Origin: Phycisphaerales bacterium
Lineage (GTDB): Bacteria; Planctomycetota; Phycisphaerae; UBA1845; Fen-1342
Reading direction: 5' to 3'
Length of the DNA: 64,000 nt
Assembly: GCA_016716475.1 (NCBI GenBank)
Contig: JADJWG010000002.1
Location: 1,178,001-1,242,000 of the forward strand
In this document: piece by piece, positions 7,635 through 16,167 of the stretch
Numbering within the stretch: the first letter of the stretch is position 1
Layout: the number at the start of each line of letters is the position of its first letter
The notes under the pieces: model-generated
The model's input: only the letters and a program-made list of their open reading frames with translations
Databases searched by the model: none
Told to the model about the DNA's origin: nothing
Made by a program: the position numbers and the translations under genes

Positions 7635-9290
7635 ATGTCGCATTCGCATTGGCTGCCGCGCGCCGGCCTGCTGGCTGTGCTCCTGCTGACCCCCGCACTG
7701 TCCGCACAGGAAACCCCGGCCACAGGACCTGCGGTCACAGCCGCAGCGCCGCAAGCGGTTTCCCCGCCCTACATGGCGGCCACGCACGAGCACTCCACCA
7801 CAGCGCCGACGACTCCGGCCGCGACAAGCCCACACAAGCTGAGCGACGAGGCCGTCTTCGTGATGGACCTCTTCTACCTGCTGGCGGCGCTGCTGTTCGT
7901 CTTCGGACTGAAGATGCTGTCGTCGCCCCGGACGGCACGGCGCGGGAACCTCGTCGCGGCACTAGGTATGTTGCTCGCGGTGGTGGTCACCCTGGCGTTC
8001 ATGGGCCAAATCGGTTACGTGACGATCGTTGCGGGACTTGTCGTCGGGGCACTCATCGGCACCGTTGCGGCGCTGCGCGTGCCGACTACCGCGCTGCCGG
8101 AAATGGTTGCGCTGTTCAATGGTTCGGGCGGATTGGCGTCGGCCGTCGTCGCGATTGCCGAGTACTGGCGCTCCCCGGGTGCACAGGCATTGGATGCGTC
8201 GATCAGCATCGGTTTCGCGGTCTTGATCGGCATGGTGACGACGACCGGCAGTCTCGTCGCCTGGGGCAAGCTCTCCGGGAAATGGATTCCCCTCTGGTGG
8301 CATGGCAAGGAGGTCAACAAGAAGGGCGTACTGGAGTGGAAGGCCTACCTGAAACTCGGCAACCCGCTGACCTTCCCCCTGCAGCACGCGCTCAACTTCG
8401 TCCTGTTGGTGGCCGCAATCACGCTGGGCGTCGTCGTCGCCCTGAACCCCGGCGCGGCGTGGGCGGTGGTGCTGTTGATTCTGCTGGCGACCGTGCTCGG
8501 TGTACTGCTCACGATCCCGATCGGCGGGGCCGACATGCCCGTGGTCGTCTCGCTCCTCAACTCCTACTCCGGCCTGGCGGCCTGCGCGGCCGGCTTCGTG
8601 CTGGGTAACGTGGGTCTGATCATCAGCGGTTCGCTGGTGGGCGCTGCGGGCTTGATCCTGACGCAGATCATGTGCAAGGCGATGAACCGCAAACTGCTGG
8701 CGGTGCTCGCGGGCGGCTTTGGGCAGGAAACGGCGGGCGTCGGTGGAACCTCAGTGGAGGGCAAGACCGTCCGCCAGATGGATGCGGAAGAGGCGGCCAT
8801 GGTCTTGGAAGCCGCTCAGAAGGTCTTCATTATCCCGGGCTACGGGATGGCCGTGGCCCAGGCCCAGCATGCCGTGGCAGAGCTGGCTCAGCAGCTTCAG
8901 AAGCGCGGTTGTGACGTGCGTTTCGGCGTGCATCCGGTCGCGGGACGCATGCCGGGCCACATGAACGTGCTGCTGGCGGAGGCGAACGTGCCCTACGAGC
9001 AGCTCGCCGACCTCGATCTGAACAGTGAGATGGAACAGTGCGACGTGGCGCTCATCATCGGGGCGAACGACGTCGTGAATCCCGATGCGCGGCGCCCGGA
9101 CAGCCAGATCGCCGGCATGCCGATCTTCGATGTCGACCGGGCCCGCACCGTGATGGTCTGCAAGCGCAGTCTGAATCCCGGTTTTGCCGGGATCGAGAAT
9201 CCGCTCTTCTTCCTCGACAACGCGGTCATGCTGTTCGGGGACGCGAAGAAAATGGTCAGCGGCATCGTTACGGAATTGAAGAGCTCGTAA
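7635..9290 (+). CDS. pntB: NAD(P)+ transhydrogenase beta subunit, with an N-terminal secretory-type extension
   Basis: A 551-residue protein against about 460 for the family. The core starts near residue 75 (FVMDLFYLLAALLFVFGLKML): membrane domain dIIB with about nine helices (LPEMVALFNGSGGLAS is diagnostic) and the NADP(H)-binding dIII with VFIIPGYGMAVAQAQHAV, GVHPVAGRMPGHMNVLLAEA, GANDVVNPDA and KRSLNPGFAGIENPLFF. The extra first 75 residues consist of a signal-peptide-like segment (LLAVLLLTPALSAQ) and a Pro/Ala/Thr/His-rich linker. Either the protein carries a cleaved leader, or the real start is internal (an in-frame ATG at residue 47 exists). GGAGG three bases before the pntAB stop supports the upstream start. 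Confidence 0.95.
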   Translation: MSHSHWLPRAGLLAVLLLTPALSAQETPATGPAVTAAAPQAVSPPYMAATHEHSTTAPTTPAATSPHKLSDEAVFVMDLFYLLAALLFVFGLKMLSSPRTARRGNLVAALGMLLAVVVTLAFMGQIGYVTIVAGLVVGALIGTVAALRVPTTALPEMVALFNGSGGLASAVVAIAEYWRSPGAQALDASISIGFAVLIGMVTTTGSLVAWGKLSGKWIPLWWHGKEVNKKGVLEWKAYLKLGNPLTFPLQHALNFVLLVAAITLGVVVALNPGAAWAVVLLILLATVLGVLLTIPIGGADMPVVVSLLNSYSGLAACAAGFVLGNVGLIISGSLVGAAGLILTQIMCKAMNRKLLAVLAGGFGQETAGVGGTSVEGKTVRQMDAEEAAMVLEAAQKVFIIPGYGMAVAQAQHAVAELAQQLQKRGCDVRFGVHPVAGRMPGHMNVLLAEANVPYEQLADLDLNSEMEQCDVALIIGANDVVNPDARRPDSQIAGMPIFDVDRARTVMVCKRSLNPGFAGIENPLFFLDNAVMLFGDAKKMVSGIVTELKSS

Positions 9291-9313
9291 CACCCACCCC
9301 CGCATCCAAGGGG

Positions 9314-9347
9314 CCCGGTGGGCACGCACACTCGCGAGCCCACCGGG
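9314..9347. terminator. Bidirectional hairpin between pntB and the convergent gene
   Basis: CCCGGTGGGC (9314-9323) pairs perfectly with GCCCACCGGG (9338-9347) around a 14-base loop, in the 97-base gap between two convergent genes. There is no U-tract, so it is terminator-like rather than a textbook Rho-independent terminator. Confidence 0.5.
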
Positions 9348-9387
9348 ATACCTTGCCACATCAAGGCCGCACCCCCAACCCACGCGG

Positions 9388-10164
9388 CTATTCGATCGGC
9401 ACGACGCGTTCCGCGCAGTTGTGTAGTTTGCCGGGAATATTGCGGCCGTCCGGCGTAACGATCACGCAGTCCATCTGGTCGAGCCCCAAGCACTGATTTC
9501 CACTCGGATAACAGGGCGGCCCGCAGGGGAACGTGTGCTCCTGCTGATGCTGCCCGCCCTCGTCCATGCAGACGCACACGCAGACCACGGTATGCGTCTC
9601 CGCGTCGGGTACCGGCCCTTCAAGTCGCTCCCCTTCAACCATCCCGGCATCGGCGGGGTGGCGCACGATGCCGTAGAAATCCGCGCCGATGTAGAACGCG
9701 TGCCGCGGCCCGAGCTGCACCAGCGATCCGTCGGAGAGCATGACCCTGATTTCGTGCCCCGTGGCATTCTGTACCGCCCCATGTTCGACCAGATCGCCGA
9801 TGCGCAAATGCTCCCGCCCCTGCGCTCCCACGACCGCGCCACCCTCGAGCGTCACACCCCCCAGGGTCCGAAGCATCACCTGCGGCCGATCATTCGCATC
9901 ATCACTCTCCAGATTCATGATCATTACGGGCTTCTGCCGGAGGTAGCGGAACACGACCTGGCGGGCCTCGGGCACGGGAATGTGAATACCGATGCGTGCA
10001 TCGCTCGCGGCCGCCGCGCGCTGCACGCGTACAACACGTACGGGGAGCGTGAGCAGCACGTCCGCATAGCGCGGCGGGGCGACCGGAGCAACTGCACTGG
10101 TTGCGGGTGCATCCGCTGACTGTGCATACAGCGCGGCCATCACACCGACCAGCATGCTGAGCAT
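9388..10164 (-). CDS. Secreted protein of unknown function
   Basis: The product has 258 residues from the ATG at 10164 (AAGGGG eight bases upstream). A short signal peptide (MLSMLVGVMAALYAQSADA) is followed by a strand-rich region (VVRVQRAAAASDARIGIHIPVP) and a segment resembling a small beta barrel with repeated G-x-hydrophobic strands (VTLEGGAVVGAQGREHLRIGDLV; HEIRVMLSDGSLVQLGP, which recalls FecR-like domains). The C-terminal 90 residues contain clusters of cysteines (VCVCVCMD, FPCGPPCYPSGNQCLG) that probably form disulfides outside the cytoplasm. No family is recognised with confidence. It is transcribed toward pntB and is divergent from the UVR-motif gene. Confidence 0.6.
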   Translation of the reverse strand: MLSMLVGVMAALYAQSADAPATSAVAPVAPPRYADVLLTLPVRVVRVQRAAAASDARIGIHIPVPEARQVVFRYLRQKPVMIMNLESDDANDRPQVMLRTLGGVTLEGGAVVGAQGREHLRIGDLVEHGAVQNATGHEIRVMLSDGSLVQLGPRHAFYIGADFYGIVRHPADAGMVEGERLEGPVPDAETHTVVCVCVCMDEGGQHQQEHTFPCGPPCYPSGNQCLGLDQMDCVIVTPDGRNIPGKLHNCAERVVPIE

Positions 10165-10660
10165 CTTGATACCCCTTTTGCAGCGCCTAGTGGGCCCGGC
10201 TCGCGCCCTGCTGGCGTCGCCCCGCTGGCGTCGCCCCGCTGGCGTCGCCCCGCTGGCGTTTCCCCGAGTGCCCACCGGTAATTCTCAGTCTAACATGCAA
10301 TCGTCGCAAATGCCAATAAAAAGCGCAAAAACGCATGAATGCTTGAAATGTCAAACGGCCTGCTCATGTAGCTTCGCGGCGCCGGCAGCTCGCTGAACCC
10401 ACGATCCGCGCGCATCAAATCGACAAGGCGCCATGCACATCTCATATTGCAGACAGATGAAGCACGCGGTTGCAAGCGCTGCTGCTTCCACTGGCGCGAG
10501 ATTTCGCTGTTGCGAGAAGCCCTTCGCGGGCCTGGCAATCTCTGCCCGCGCCGACAGCGTGAACCGGCCAATGCCATTACCGGACACCATGCTCCTATTC
10601 CAGATCCCGCCGCCCGCGGCCGATCTGCCGGACAGCACTCGCCGAGTGCCCGGAGACGCA
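10165..10660. other. Divergent intergenic region with a 14-bp tandem repeat
   Basis: This 496-base gap separates two divergent genes. Apart from the tandem repeat at 10210-10265 it holds no recognised gene. An open frame runs through 10433-10660 into the downstream gene, but its sequence has no family pattern and a good ribosome-binding site lies only before 10661. An AT-richer stretch at 10290-10345 probably contains promoters. Confidence 0.4.
10210..10265. repeat. Four tandem copies of a 14-bp unit
   Basis: The unit GCTGGCGTCGCCCC occurs at 10210, 10224, 10238 and, with two changed bases (GCTGGCGTTTCCCC), at 10252. It is non-coding in the chosen gene models and lies just upstream of the ribosome-binding site of the secreted protein gene at 9388-10164. 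Such arrays commonly vary in copy number by slippage. Confidence 0.85.
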
Positions 10661-11449
10661 ATGACGCTCGACCTCGACGATCTCATCACCGGTTGGAACT
10701 GCCCGACGGGCGAGCTGCGTGCCCGGGCGGTCGGCGGTCGGGACGGTGCGCGCCTGCTGCAATTGCGCGTTGACCTCGGCGTCCTGCAGATGTTCACTGC
10801 CGGACGACCTGACGGAGAGCGTTACCAAGATTCCCCCACGGTCCGGGCCTACATCGCGCGTGCCCTGCAAAACCGCCAACGGCCGGCGGAAGAGCACTGG
10901 CGCGCCCTGGAACGGGAATTGCTCCAGTTCAATTACCGGCGGATGGCCTTCTCCGCGGCGGCCGAGCGCGCGCTGGACGAGGGGCGTGAAGGCAAGGCGC
11001 GCCGCTTCATGCGTGGCGCACTCGGCGACATCCGCACTTGCCTGGCGATCCTGCGACTGCTGGGGCGCTGCGGGCGGCACGATCAGGATTTGCATCCCAG
11101 CATGCGGCCGACACTACTGTTTGATAGCGCGCGGCTACGAGCCCAGTTGCGCGTGGTGGAAGGCCGCTACGAGGAAGCGGTGGAAGTGGCCGATACGGGG
11201 GCAGCGCGGCTGGAGCAACTGCTAGCGGACCTTGGTTACGAGCATGAGCAACGCGAGGGGGACGCCGGGCTGCGGTACCTGCGGACCATGAGTCTGCGCC
11301 TGAGACACAACTACGGCATCACGCACACGTTGCGGGAGCAACTCGACGAGGCGATCGAGCGCGAGGACTTCGAAGAAGCAGCCCGCCTGCGGGACGAACT
11401 TGCCCAGCGTGCGCAGCGCCGCCCAAGCTCCAAGCGGCGTCGGGCGTAA
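10661..11449 (+). CDS. UVR-motif protein of unknown function
   Basis: The ATG at 10661 follows GGAG by five bases; the product has 262 residues. The C-terminus LREQLDEAIEREDFEEAARL RDEL is a clear UvrB/UvrC (UVR) interaction motif, the helical hairpin with which UvrB binds UvrC and which also occurs in McsA and Clp partners. The middle is helical and rich in Arg/Glu/Leu (ALQNRQRPAEEHWRALEREL; FSAAAERALDEGREGKARR), including a TPR-like pair. The first 60 residues may form a small beta domain (LLQLRVDLGVLQMFTAGRPDG). UVR proteins with this layout are common in planctomycetes; a role in DNA repair is possible but not shown. Confidence 0.65.
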   Translation: MTLDLDDLITGWNCPTGELRARAVGGRDGARLLQLRVDLGVLQMFTAGRPDGERYQDSPTVRAYIARALQNRQRPAEEHWRALERELLQFNYRRMAFSAAAERALDEGREGKARRFMRGALGDIRTCLAILRLLGRCGRHDQDLHPSMRPTLLFDSARLRAQLRVVEGRYEEAVEVADTGAARLEQLLADLGYEHEQREGDAGLRYLRTMSLRLRHNYGITHTLREQLDEAIEREDFEEAARLRDELAQRAQRRPSSKRRRA

Positions 11450-11461
11450 CCGTACAAGACA

Positions 11462-11504
11462 ACAGCCGGTGACGCCGCCTGCGTGGCATGGCATCACCGG
11501 CTGT
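11462..11504. terminator. Bidirectional terminator-like hairpin
   Basis: ACAGCCGGTGA (11462-11472) is exactly complementary to TCACCGGCTGT (11494-11504), an 11-bp stem with a 21-base loop between the convergent UVR-motif and HU genes. There is no T-run on either side. Confidence 0.5.
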
Positions 11505-11559
11505 CGCGTTGTAGGTCAGCTGGGCCGCGGCCCGGACGGGGCGAGTGGCCCGAATCTGG

Positions 11560-11913
11560 CTAGACCATTTCCTTCAGGTTCTTGAGCGGACGGACCTTGA
11601 CGACCTTGCGGGCCGGCTTGGCCTTGACCTGCATCATCTCGCCCGGGTGGAATGGATCGGGTTTGGTGTGGGCTTTGACGGCAGGACGCTTCTGTACGGT
11701 GATCTTCATCAGACCGGGGACGGTAAAGACACCGGGACCCTTGCCAAGATCCTTGCGGATCAGGCCGGCCATCTCGTCGAAGACGCCAGCAACCTGCTTG
11801 CGAGTCAAGCCGGCGGTTTCGGCGAGGTGGGCATAGATCTCCGACTTGGTGCGGGCCTTGGTGACCGACTTGGCGGCGGCCGGCTTGGCCGCCTTCTTCG
11901 CTGCCTTTGCCAT
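11560..11913 (-). CDS. HU-family DNA-binding protein
   Basis: The ATG at 11913 is preceded by GGAGG at about ten bases; the product is 117 residues. After a Lys/Ala-rich basic leader (MAKAAKKAAKPAAAK) comes an HU/IHF fold: TKSEIYAHLAETAGLTRKQV, FDEMAGLIRKDL, then the strand-arm region VFTVPGLMKITVQKRPAVKAH and NPF-like KPDPFHPGEMM at the arm tip. HU dimers bend and compact DNA. The basic leader and the variant arm sequence (KPDPFHPGE in place of RNPxTG) are typical of a long-leader HU group seen in planctomycetes rather than of classical 90-residue HU. Confidence 0.85.
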   Translation of the reverse strand: MAKAAKKAAKPAAAKSVTKARTKSEIYAHLAETAGLTRKQVAGVFDEMAGLIRKDLGKGPGVFTVPGLMKITVQKRPAVKAHTKPDPFHPGEMMQVKAKPARKVVKVRPLKNLKEMV

Positions 11914-12149
11914 GGACGTTCTGCCTCCAGCGGGGTGACGGCCGGCGCAAGCCGGCCGGAATCCCAGAATTCCGTCCGCGGGCTGCCGGGCACGCGGTGA
12001 ACGAGCCGTGGCGCTGCGCATGATTGCGCTGGATGCCGTTCACCGCAGCACGTGCGGACGACCACGTCCGCCGCAAACCGCGTAGCACTGTTTTGTCGCA
12101 GAACGGCGCAGACGTCAAGAGGGTTTTGTACTTCGAGGCGAGAAAATCC

Positions 12150-13271
12150 CTATTTTTTCGGCGTTTCCTCGCCGGCGAGGTCCGTCGGTACGGCCACGAG
12201 CGTTCGCGGTGGGGCCTGCCACCCCGGTGGCGGCGGTGCAGTGTTGAGCAGGTCGATGAGACGGCGCAACCGCCCGCAACTCCGTCGGTCAAACCGCAGG
12301 CAGACACGGGCGAGTTCGGGCAGTTCGCCGCCCTCCTGGGAGAGCGGGGGCGAACTCGTAATACGCCCACCGGTCAGGATCTGGCCGAATTCGTCGTTCA
12401 GACGGGTCAGCAGGTCCGTCGACGGCGGGTATTGCAACCGCAGTACGAGGTCGTCCCCGACATACCGCATGGAGTGGTACACACGATAAAAATCAGTCAC
12501 CTCGCGGACGGCTACGTCGACATCGTCGGTGATTCGGAACAGGTACATGTCTTCGGGACTGATCATGCCGGCGCCGAGCAGCTCGCTCTTCACGTACGCC
12601 CGCCACTGGAGCCAATAGGTGCCGCCGGGCTGCTCAACCATGACGATCGGAACGATAGGCGCTTTACCGGTCTGAATCAGGGTCAGGGCCTCAAAGCCCT
12701 CATCCTGCGTGCCAAAGCCGCCCGGGTAGAGGGCCACCGCCGAGGATTCCTTCATGAACATCAGCTTGCGCGTGAAGAAATAGCGGAAGTTCATGAGCTT
12801 CGCGTCGTCCGCGATGATGGTGTTCGTCTTCTGCTCAAAGGGCAGACTGATCGCGACGCCGAAACTCGCTTCACGCCCTGCCCCACCATGGCCGGCCTTC
12901 ATGATGCCGTCCCCCGCCCCGGTGATCACCATCCAACCCACCTCGCTCATGCGCCGGCTGAAGGCCACGGCCGACTGGTAATCGGGGTGGTGTTCGGGGG
13001 TGCGCGCCGAGCCGAAGATGCTGACCTTGCGAATGGCACGATAAGGGACGAAGGTCTTCAATGCATAGCGCAGCTCGGAGAGCGCTTTGGTCAGGAGCAT
13101 CACGTCGCCGCGCTCGGCATCTTCGCGCGCCAGGCGCGTCAGCGTGACCAGCATCTGCTCGAACAACTCCTGGTTCGGGCCACGCAGGAACTCGCCGGCG
13201 AACGCTGCAATGGTCTCCGAGCGCCGCCGCCGCCATTCCGTATCGTTCCGGGCTGAAACACTATCACTCAC
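12150..13271 (-). CDS. LOG family protein (nucleotide 5'-monophosphate phosphoribohydrolase-like)
   Basis: The start is the GTG at 13271, which has GAGAGGAG nine bases upstream; the product is 373 residues. An N-terminal helical extension of about 90 residues precedes a Rossmann-type domain with SIFGSARTPEHHPDY, VITGAGDGIMKAGHGGAG and the hallmark PGGFGTQDEGFEALTL (PGGxGTxxE). LOG proteins cleave the N-glycosidic bond of nucleoside monophosphates such as AMP or cytokinin ribotides; older annotation as lysine decarboxylase is wrong for this motif. Both catalytic Arg/Glu equivalents appear to be present (GGFGTQDE). It is divergent from the glycosyltransferase gene. Confidence 0.85.
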   Translation of the reverse strand: MSDSVSARNDTEWRRRRSETIAAFAGEFLRGPNQELFEQMLVTLTRLAREDAERGDVMLLTKALSELRYALKTFVPYRAIRKVSIFGSARTPEHHPDYQSAVAFSRRMSEVGWMVITGAGDGIMKAGHGGAGREASFGVAISLPFEQKTNTIIADDAKLMNFRYFFTRKLMFMKESSAVALYPGGFGTQDEGFEALTLIQTGKAPIVPIVMVEQPGGTYWLQWRAYVKSELLGAGMISPEDMYLFRITDDVDVAVREVTDFYRVYHSMRYVGDDLVLRLQYPPSTDLLTRLNDEFGQILTGGRITSSPPLSQEGGELPELARVCLRFDRRSCGRLRRLIDLLNTAPPPPGWQAPPRTLVAVPTDLAGEETPKK

Positions 13272-13469
13272 GATGGGTTGCTCCTCTCGACGGGCAGCGA
13301 CACAACCGCGCGCCACCGCGCGCAGACGCGCATACTATCCTGATACGACGTACCTGTAACCGCCCGACTCCCGGGATTTGACCCGCGCGCGGGTCGGATT
13401 TACGATTCCCTGTTTGCCGGGCACCACGAAACTTGTGTGCAACGTGCCCGGGTTCGGGTGACTGGTTCG

Positions 13470-14996
13470 ATGCAGACGGAAACGCTGGCCGAATTCTCCA
13501 TCGCCGCTTATCTGGCGGTTCTGACGCTGATCTGCGTGTACGGTGCGCACCGTTACTTCCTGGTGCTGCTGTACTGGAGCGTTCGCCGACAAGCTCCTCA
13601 GCCGGCGGGGCGTTTCGCCGAACTTCCACCCGTCACCGTACAACTCCCCATGTTCAATGAGCAGTACGTGGCCGAGCGCATCATCGCCGCCGCGACAGCA
13701 CTCGACTATCCCCGGGATCGCCTGCAAATCCAGGTTCTCGACGACTCGACGGATGATACCCGGGTGATTGCCGCCGACGCAGTCGCGCGGCTGAAGGCCG
13801 CCGGGTACAACATCGTGTACCTGCATCGCACCGACCGCACGGGCTACAAAGCCGGCGCGCTCGAAGCCGCCACCGCCACCGCCACCGGCGACTTCATCGC
13901 CATCTTCGACGCCGATTTCCTGCCGCCTCCAAACATCCTGCGCGACACGATCGAGTACTTCACCGATCCACGCATCGGCATGGTGCAGACCCGCTGGGAT
14001 CATCTCAACCGCGATCTCTCCGCCCTGACCCAGGCGCAGGCCATCCTGCTCGACGGGCACTTCGTGATCGAGCACACCGCCCGCAATCGCACCGGACGGT
14101 ACATGAGCTTCAACGGCACGGCCGGTATCTGGCGTAAAACCGCGATCGCCGACGCCGGCGGCTGGCAGCACGACACACTGACGGAAGACCTTGATCTGTC
14201 CTACCGCGCACAGCTCCGCGGCTGGCAGTTCGTCTTTCTGCCTGCCTTGACAGCACCGGCCGAGCTTCCCCCGGAAATGAACGCCTTCAAGGCACAGCAG
14301 CACCGCTGGACCAAGGGTGGCGCACAGACCTGCGTGAAACTCCTGCCGCGCGTCCTGCGCAGTACCCTGCCGTGGCGGGTCAAGCTCGAGGCCTGCTTCC
14401 ATCTCACCAGCGGTGTGGCCTACATTCTGGTCGTGCTGTTGAGTCTGCTGATCGGTCCGGCCCTGCTTGGCAAGGTCGTACTCGACCGTCCACCAAGCCC
14501 GTGGGTCCTTTGGTTTGAACTGGCTCTGTTTCTGATCGGCTTCGGTTCCACCATCGCCTTCTACCTCGTCAGTCAGACGGCGCTGCTGCGAAGCTGGTGG
14601 CGCACGCTCACGTTCGTACCCGCCTTGATGGCGGTCGGTATCGGCATCGCTTTCAACAATGCGCTTGCAGCCCTGGATGGCTTTTTCGGTCGTACCGGGG
14701 AGTTCGTTCGGACGCCGAAATTCGGAGATGCAAGTATCCAGAATGGGGCATGGCGGAGTCGGCTGCGCGGCCTGCGAATTCGCAGTACCTGGCGGGCGTG
14801 GGCCGAGATCGGCATGGGTTTCTACCTGCTCGGCTGTTTCGTGGCGGTGTTCTTCTTCGAGCACTGGGTTGACCGCGTCTCGATGGCCCTCCCCTTCCTC
14901 GCGATCTTCGTGGTCGGCTACTTCTACGTCGCCCTCCAGACCTTGTACACCCAGTGGCTTTCCCACCGTGGGCCCGTCTCGACCCTCACAACGTAA
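13470..14996 (+). CDS. Processive family-2 glycosyltransferase, membrane-bound
   Basis: The ATG at 13470 is preferred to an in-frame GTG at 13437; 508 residues. One N-terminal membrane helix (IAAYLAVLTLICVYG) is followed by a GT-A domain with the D,D,D,QxxRW set: LDDSTDD (about residue 90), IFDADFLPPP (about 147), LTEDLDLSYRA (about 239) and QQHRWTKGG (about 276). At least four C-terminal membrane helices follow. These are features of inverting, polymerising enzymes such as glucomannan or cellulose synthase-like proteins (CslA-type), or of glucosylceramide-type transferases. No cyclic-di-GMP PilZ domain is visible and there is no polysaccharide operon around it, so the polymer is unknown. Confidence 0.88.
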   Translation: MQTETLAEFSIAAYLAVLTLICVYGAHRYFLVLLYWSVRRQAPQPAGRFAELPPVTVQLPMFNEQYVAERIIAAATALDYPRDRLQIQVLDDSTDDTRVIAADAVARLKAAGYNIVYLHRTDRTGYKAGALEAATATATGDFIAIFDADFLPPPNILRDTIEYFTDPRIGMVQTRWDHLNRDLSALTQAQAILLDGHFVIEHTARNRTGRYMSFNGTAGIWRKTAIADAGGWQHDTLTEDLDLSYRAQLRGWQFVFLPALTAPAELPPEMNAFKAQQHRWTKGGAQTCVKLLPRVLRSTLPWRVKLEACFHLTSGVAYILVVLLSLLIGPALLGKVVLDRPPSPWVLWFELALFLIGFGSTIAFYLVSQTALLRSWWRTLTFVPALMAVGIGIAFNNALAALDGFFGRTGEFVRTPKFGDASIQNGAWRSRLRGLRIRSTWRAWAEIGMGFYLLGCFVAVFFFEHWVDRVSMALPFLAIFVVGYFYVALQTLYTQWLSHRGPVSTLTT

Positions 14997-15013
14997 GGGC
15001 TGACCGCGGCCGG

Positions 15014-16030
15014 TTAGAGCACTTCGTCGGCCTCGGCCGTCCGCGTGATACGCAGGGCGCGGCGCCCGCGGAGTTGCCCGGCCTTGCCCGCGAACTTGTT
15101 CTTCCCCTCGACCCGTAGAATGAGATCCTGTTGCACGTGCTTCTCAAGCTGGATGATATCCCCCGGCCGCAGCGACTGCAGATCACTCAGCGTGATCTGG
15201 GCACGTCCGAGGTAGGTGGTGAGACCAACCTTCGAATGCGTCAGGTTGCGGACAATCCGCTTGCGCACCGATTCGCTCGACGACTTGCGCGTGTAACCGA
15301 ACCAGGACTGCGTCGTGAGCTTGCTGAGCACCGACTCAATCGTATTGAACGGGATACAGATGCTCATGGTTCCCGCACACTGCCCCATCTTGATTTCGAA
15401 CGTGATGAAGACCACCACCTCGGTGGGCGCGACGATGTGAACCAGTTGCGGATTGCTCTCCGTTTCCACGACATCGAAGTTCGCATCGACCAGGTTTTTC
15501 CAAACCTCGGAGAGGTGCTCCAGCGCCTTGTTGATCAGCCGCCGCATGAGCCGCCACTCGATCGCCGTCAGCGGCCGCTGGGGGATGAACATCTCGGCAC
15601 TGTTGCCACCGAGCAGGCGGTCGATGATGGGGTAGACGATCAGCGGGCTGATCTCGACGCACATCTGCCCTTCAAGCGGCGGGGCATGCATGATCACGAA
15701 GCAGGTCGGATTCGGCAACGAGTGAATGAACTCGCTGTACGTCAGTTGTTCCACACCCACCACGCGGACGTCGATGATCGTTCTCAGGAAGCCCGAGAGT
15801 GTCGCCCCGAAGTTGCGGGCGAAGCCGTCGTGGATCGACCCGAGCGCACGGATATGATCCTTACTGACGCGCTCCGGCCGCTTGAAGTCGTAAGTGCTGA
15901 CGTCAAGACGCGTCGGAGTTTCGGGAAAGAGCGCCGCGGTTTCGACGGCGCGGGCGGGCGCCGCCACCCCTTCCTGCGCTACGGAAGCAAGCAGCGCATC
16001 AATCTCGCTCTGGTCGAGTACGTCGCCCAT
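15014..16030 (-). CDS. fliM: Flagellar motor switch protein FliM
   Basis: The 338-residue protein starts with MGDVLDQSEIDALLASV, the conserved CheY-P-binding peptide of FliM. It continues with the CheC-like middle domain (HDGFARNFGATLSGFLR, SLPNPTCFVIMHAPPLEGQM) and a C-terminal SpoA domain (LQSLRPGDIIQLEKH). FliM forms the C-ring with FliG and FliN and switches rotation when CheY-P binds. GGAG precedes the start. It stands alone, with no other flagellar gene in the window; the two chemoreceptor genes far to the right fit a motile, chemotactic organism. The tail beyond SpoA is about 20 residues longer than in E. coli. Confidence 0.96.
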   Translation of the reverse strand: MGDVLDQSEIDALLASVAQEGVAAPARAVETAALFPETPTRLDVSTYDFKRPERVSKDHIRALGSIHDGFARNFGATLSGFLRTIIDVRVVGVEQLTYSEFIHSLPNPTCFVIMHAPPLEGQMCVEISPLIVYPIIDRLLGGNSAEMFIPQRPLTAIEWRLMRRLINKALEHLSEVWKNLVDANFDVVETESNPQLVHIVAPTEVVVFITFEIKMGQCAGTMSICIPFNTIESVLSKLTTQSWFGYTRKSSSESVRKRIVRNLTHSKVGLTTYLGRAQITLSDLQSLRPGDIIQLEKHVQQDLILRVEGKNKFAGKAGQLRGRRALRITRTAEADEVL

Positions 16031-16167
16031 CCATCTCCACCACGAAGCACCGGCGGCGACAGCGCGAACGGCGCCGGCCTGCCAGACTCCTGATGGAAAT
16101 ATCGGAACGCGCGCGGGGGTGCGCTCAACCTATCATGCCCCCTCATCCGTTACCGCCCCTGACCGAG

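Noticed and set aside
10210..10265. Possible CRISPR array
   Set aside because: The 14-bp units are directly adjacent without spacers, so this is a simple tandem repeat.
12150..13271. Lysine decarboxylase annotation for the PGGFGTQDE protein
   Set aside because: The motif belongs to the LOG phosphoribohydrolase family; the decarboxylase label is a historical misannotation.
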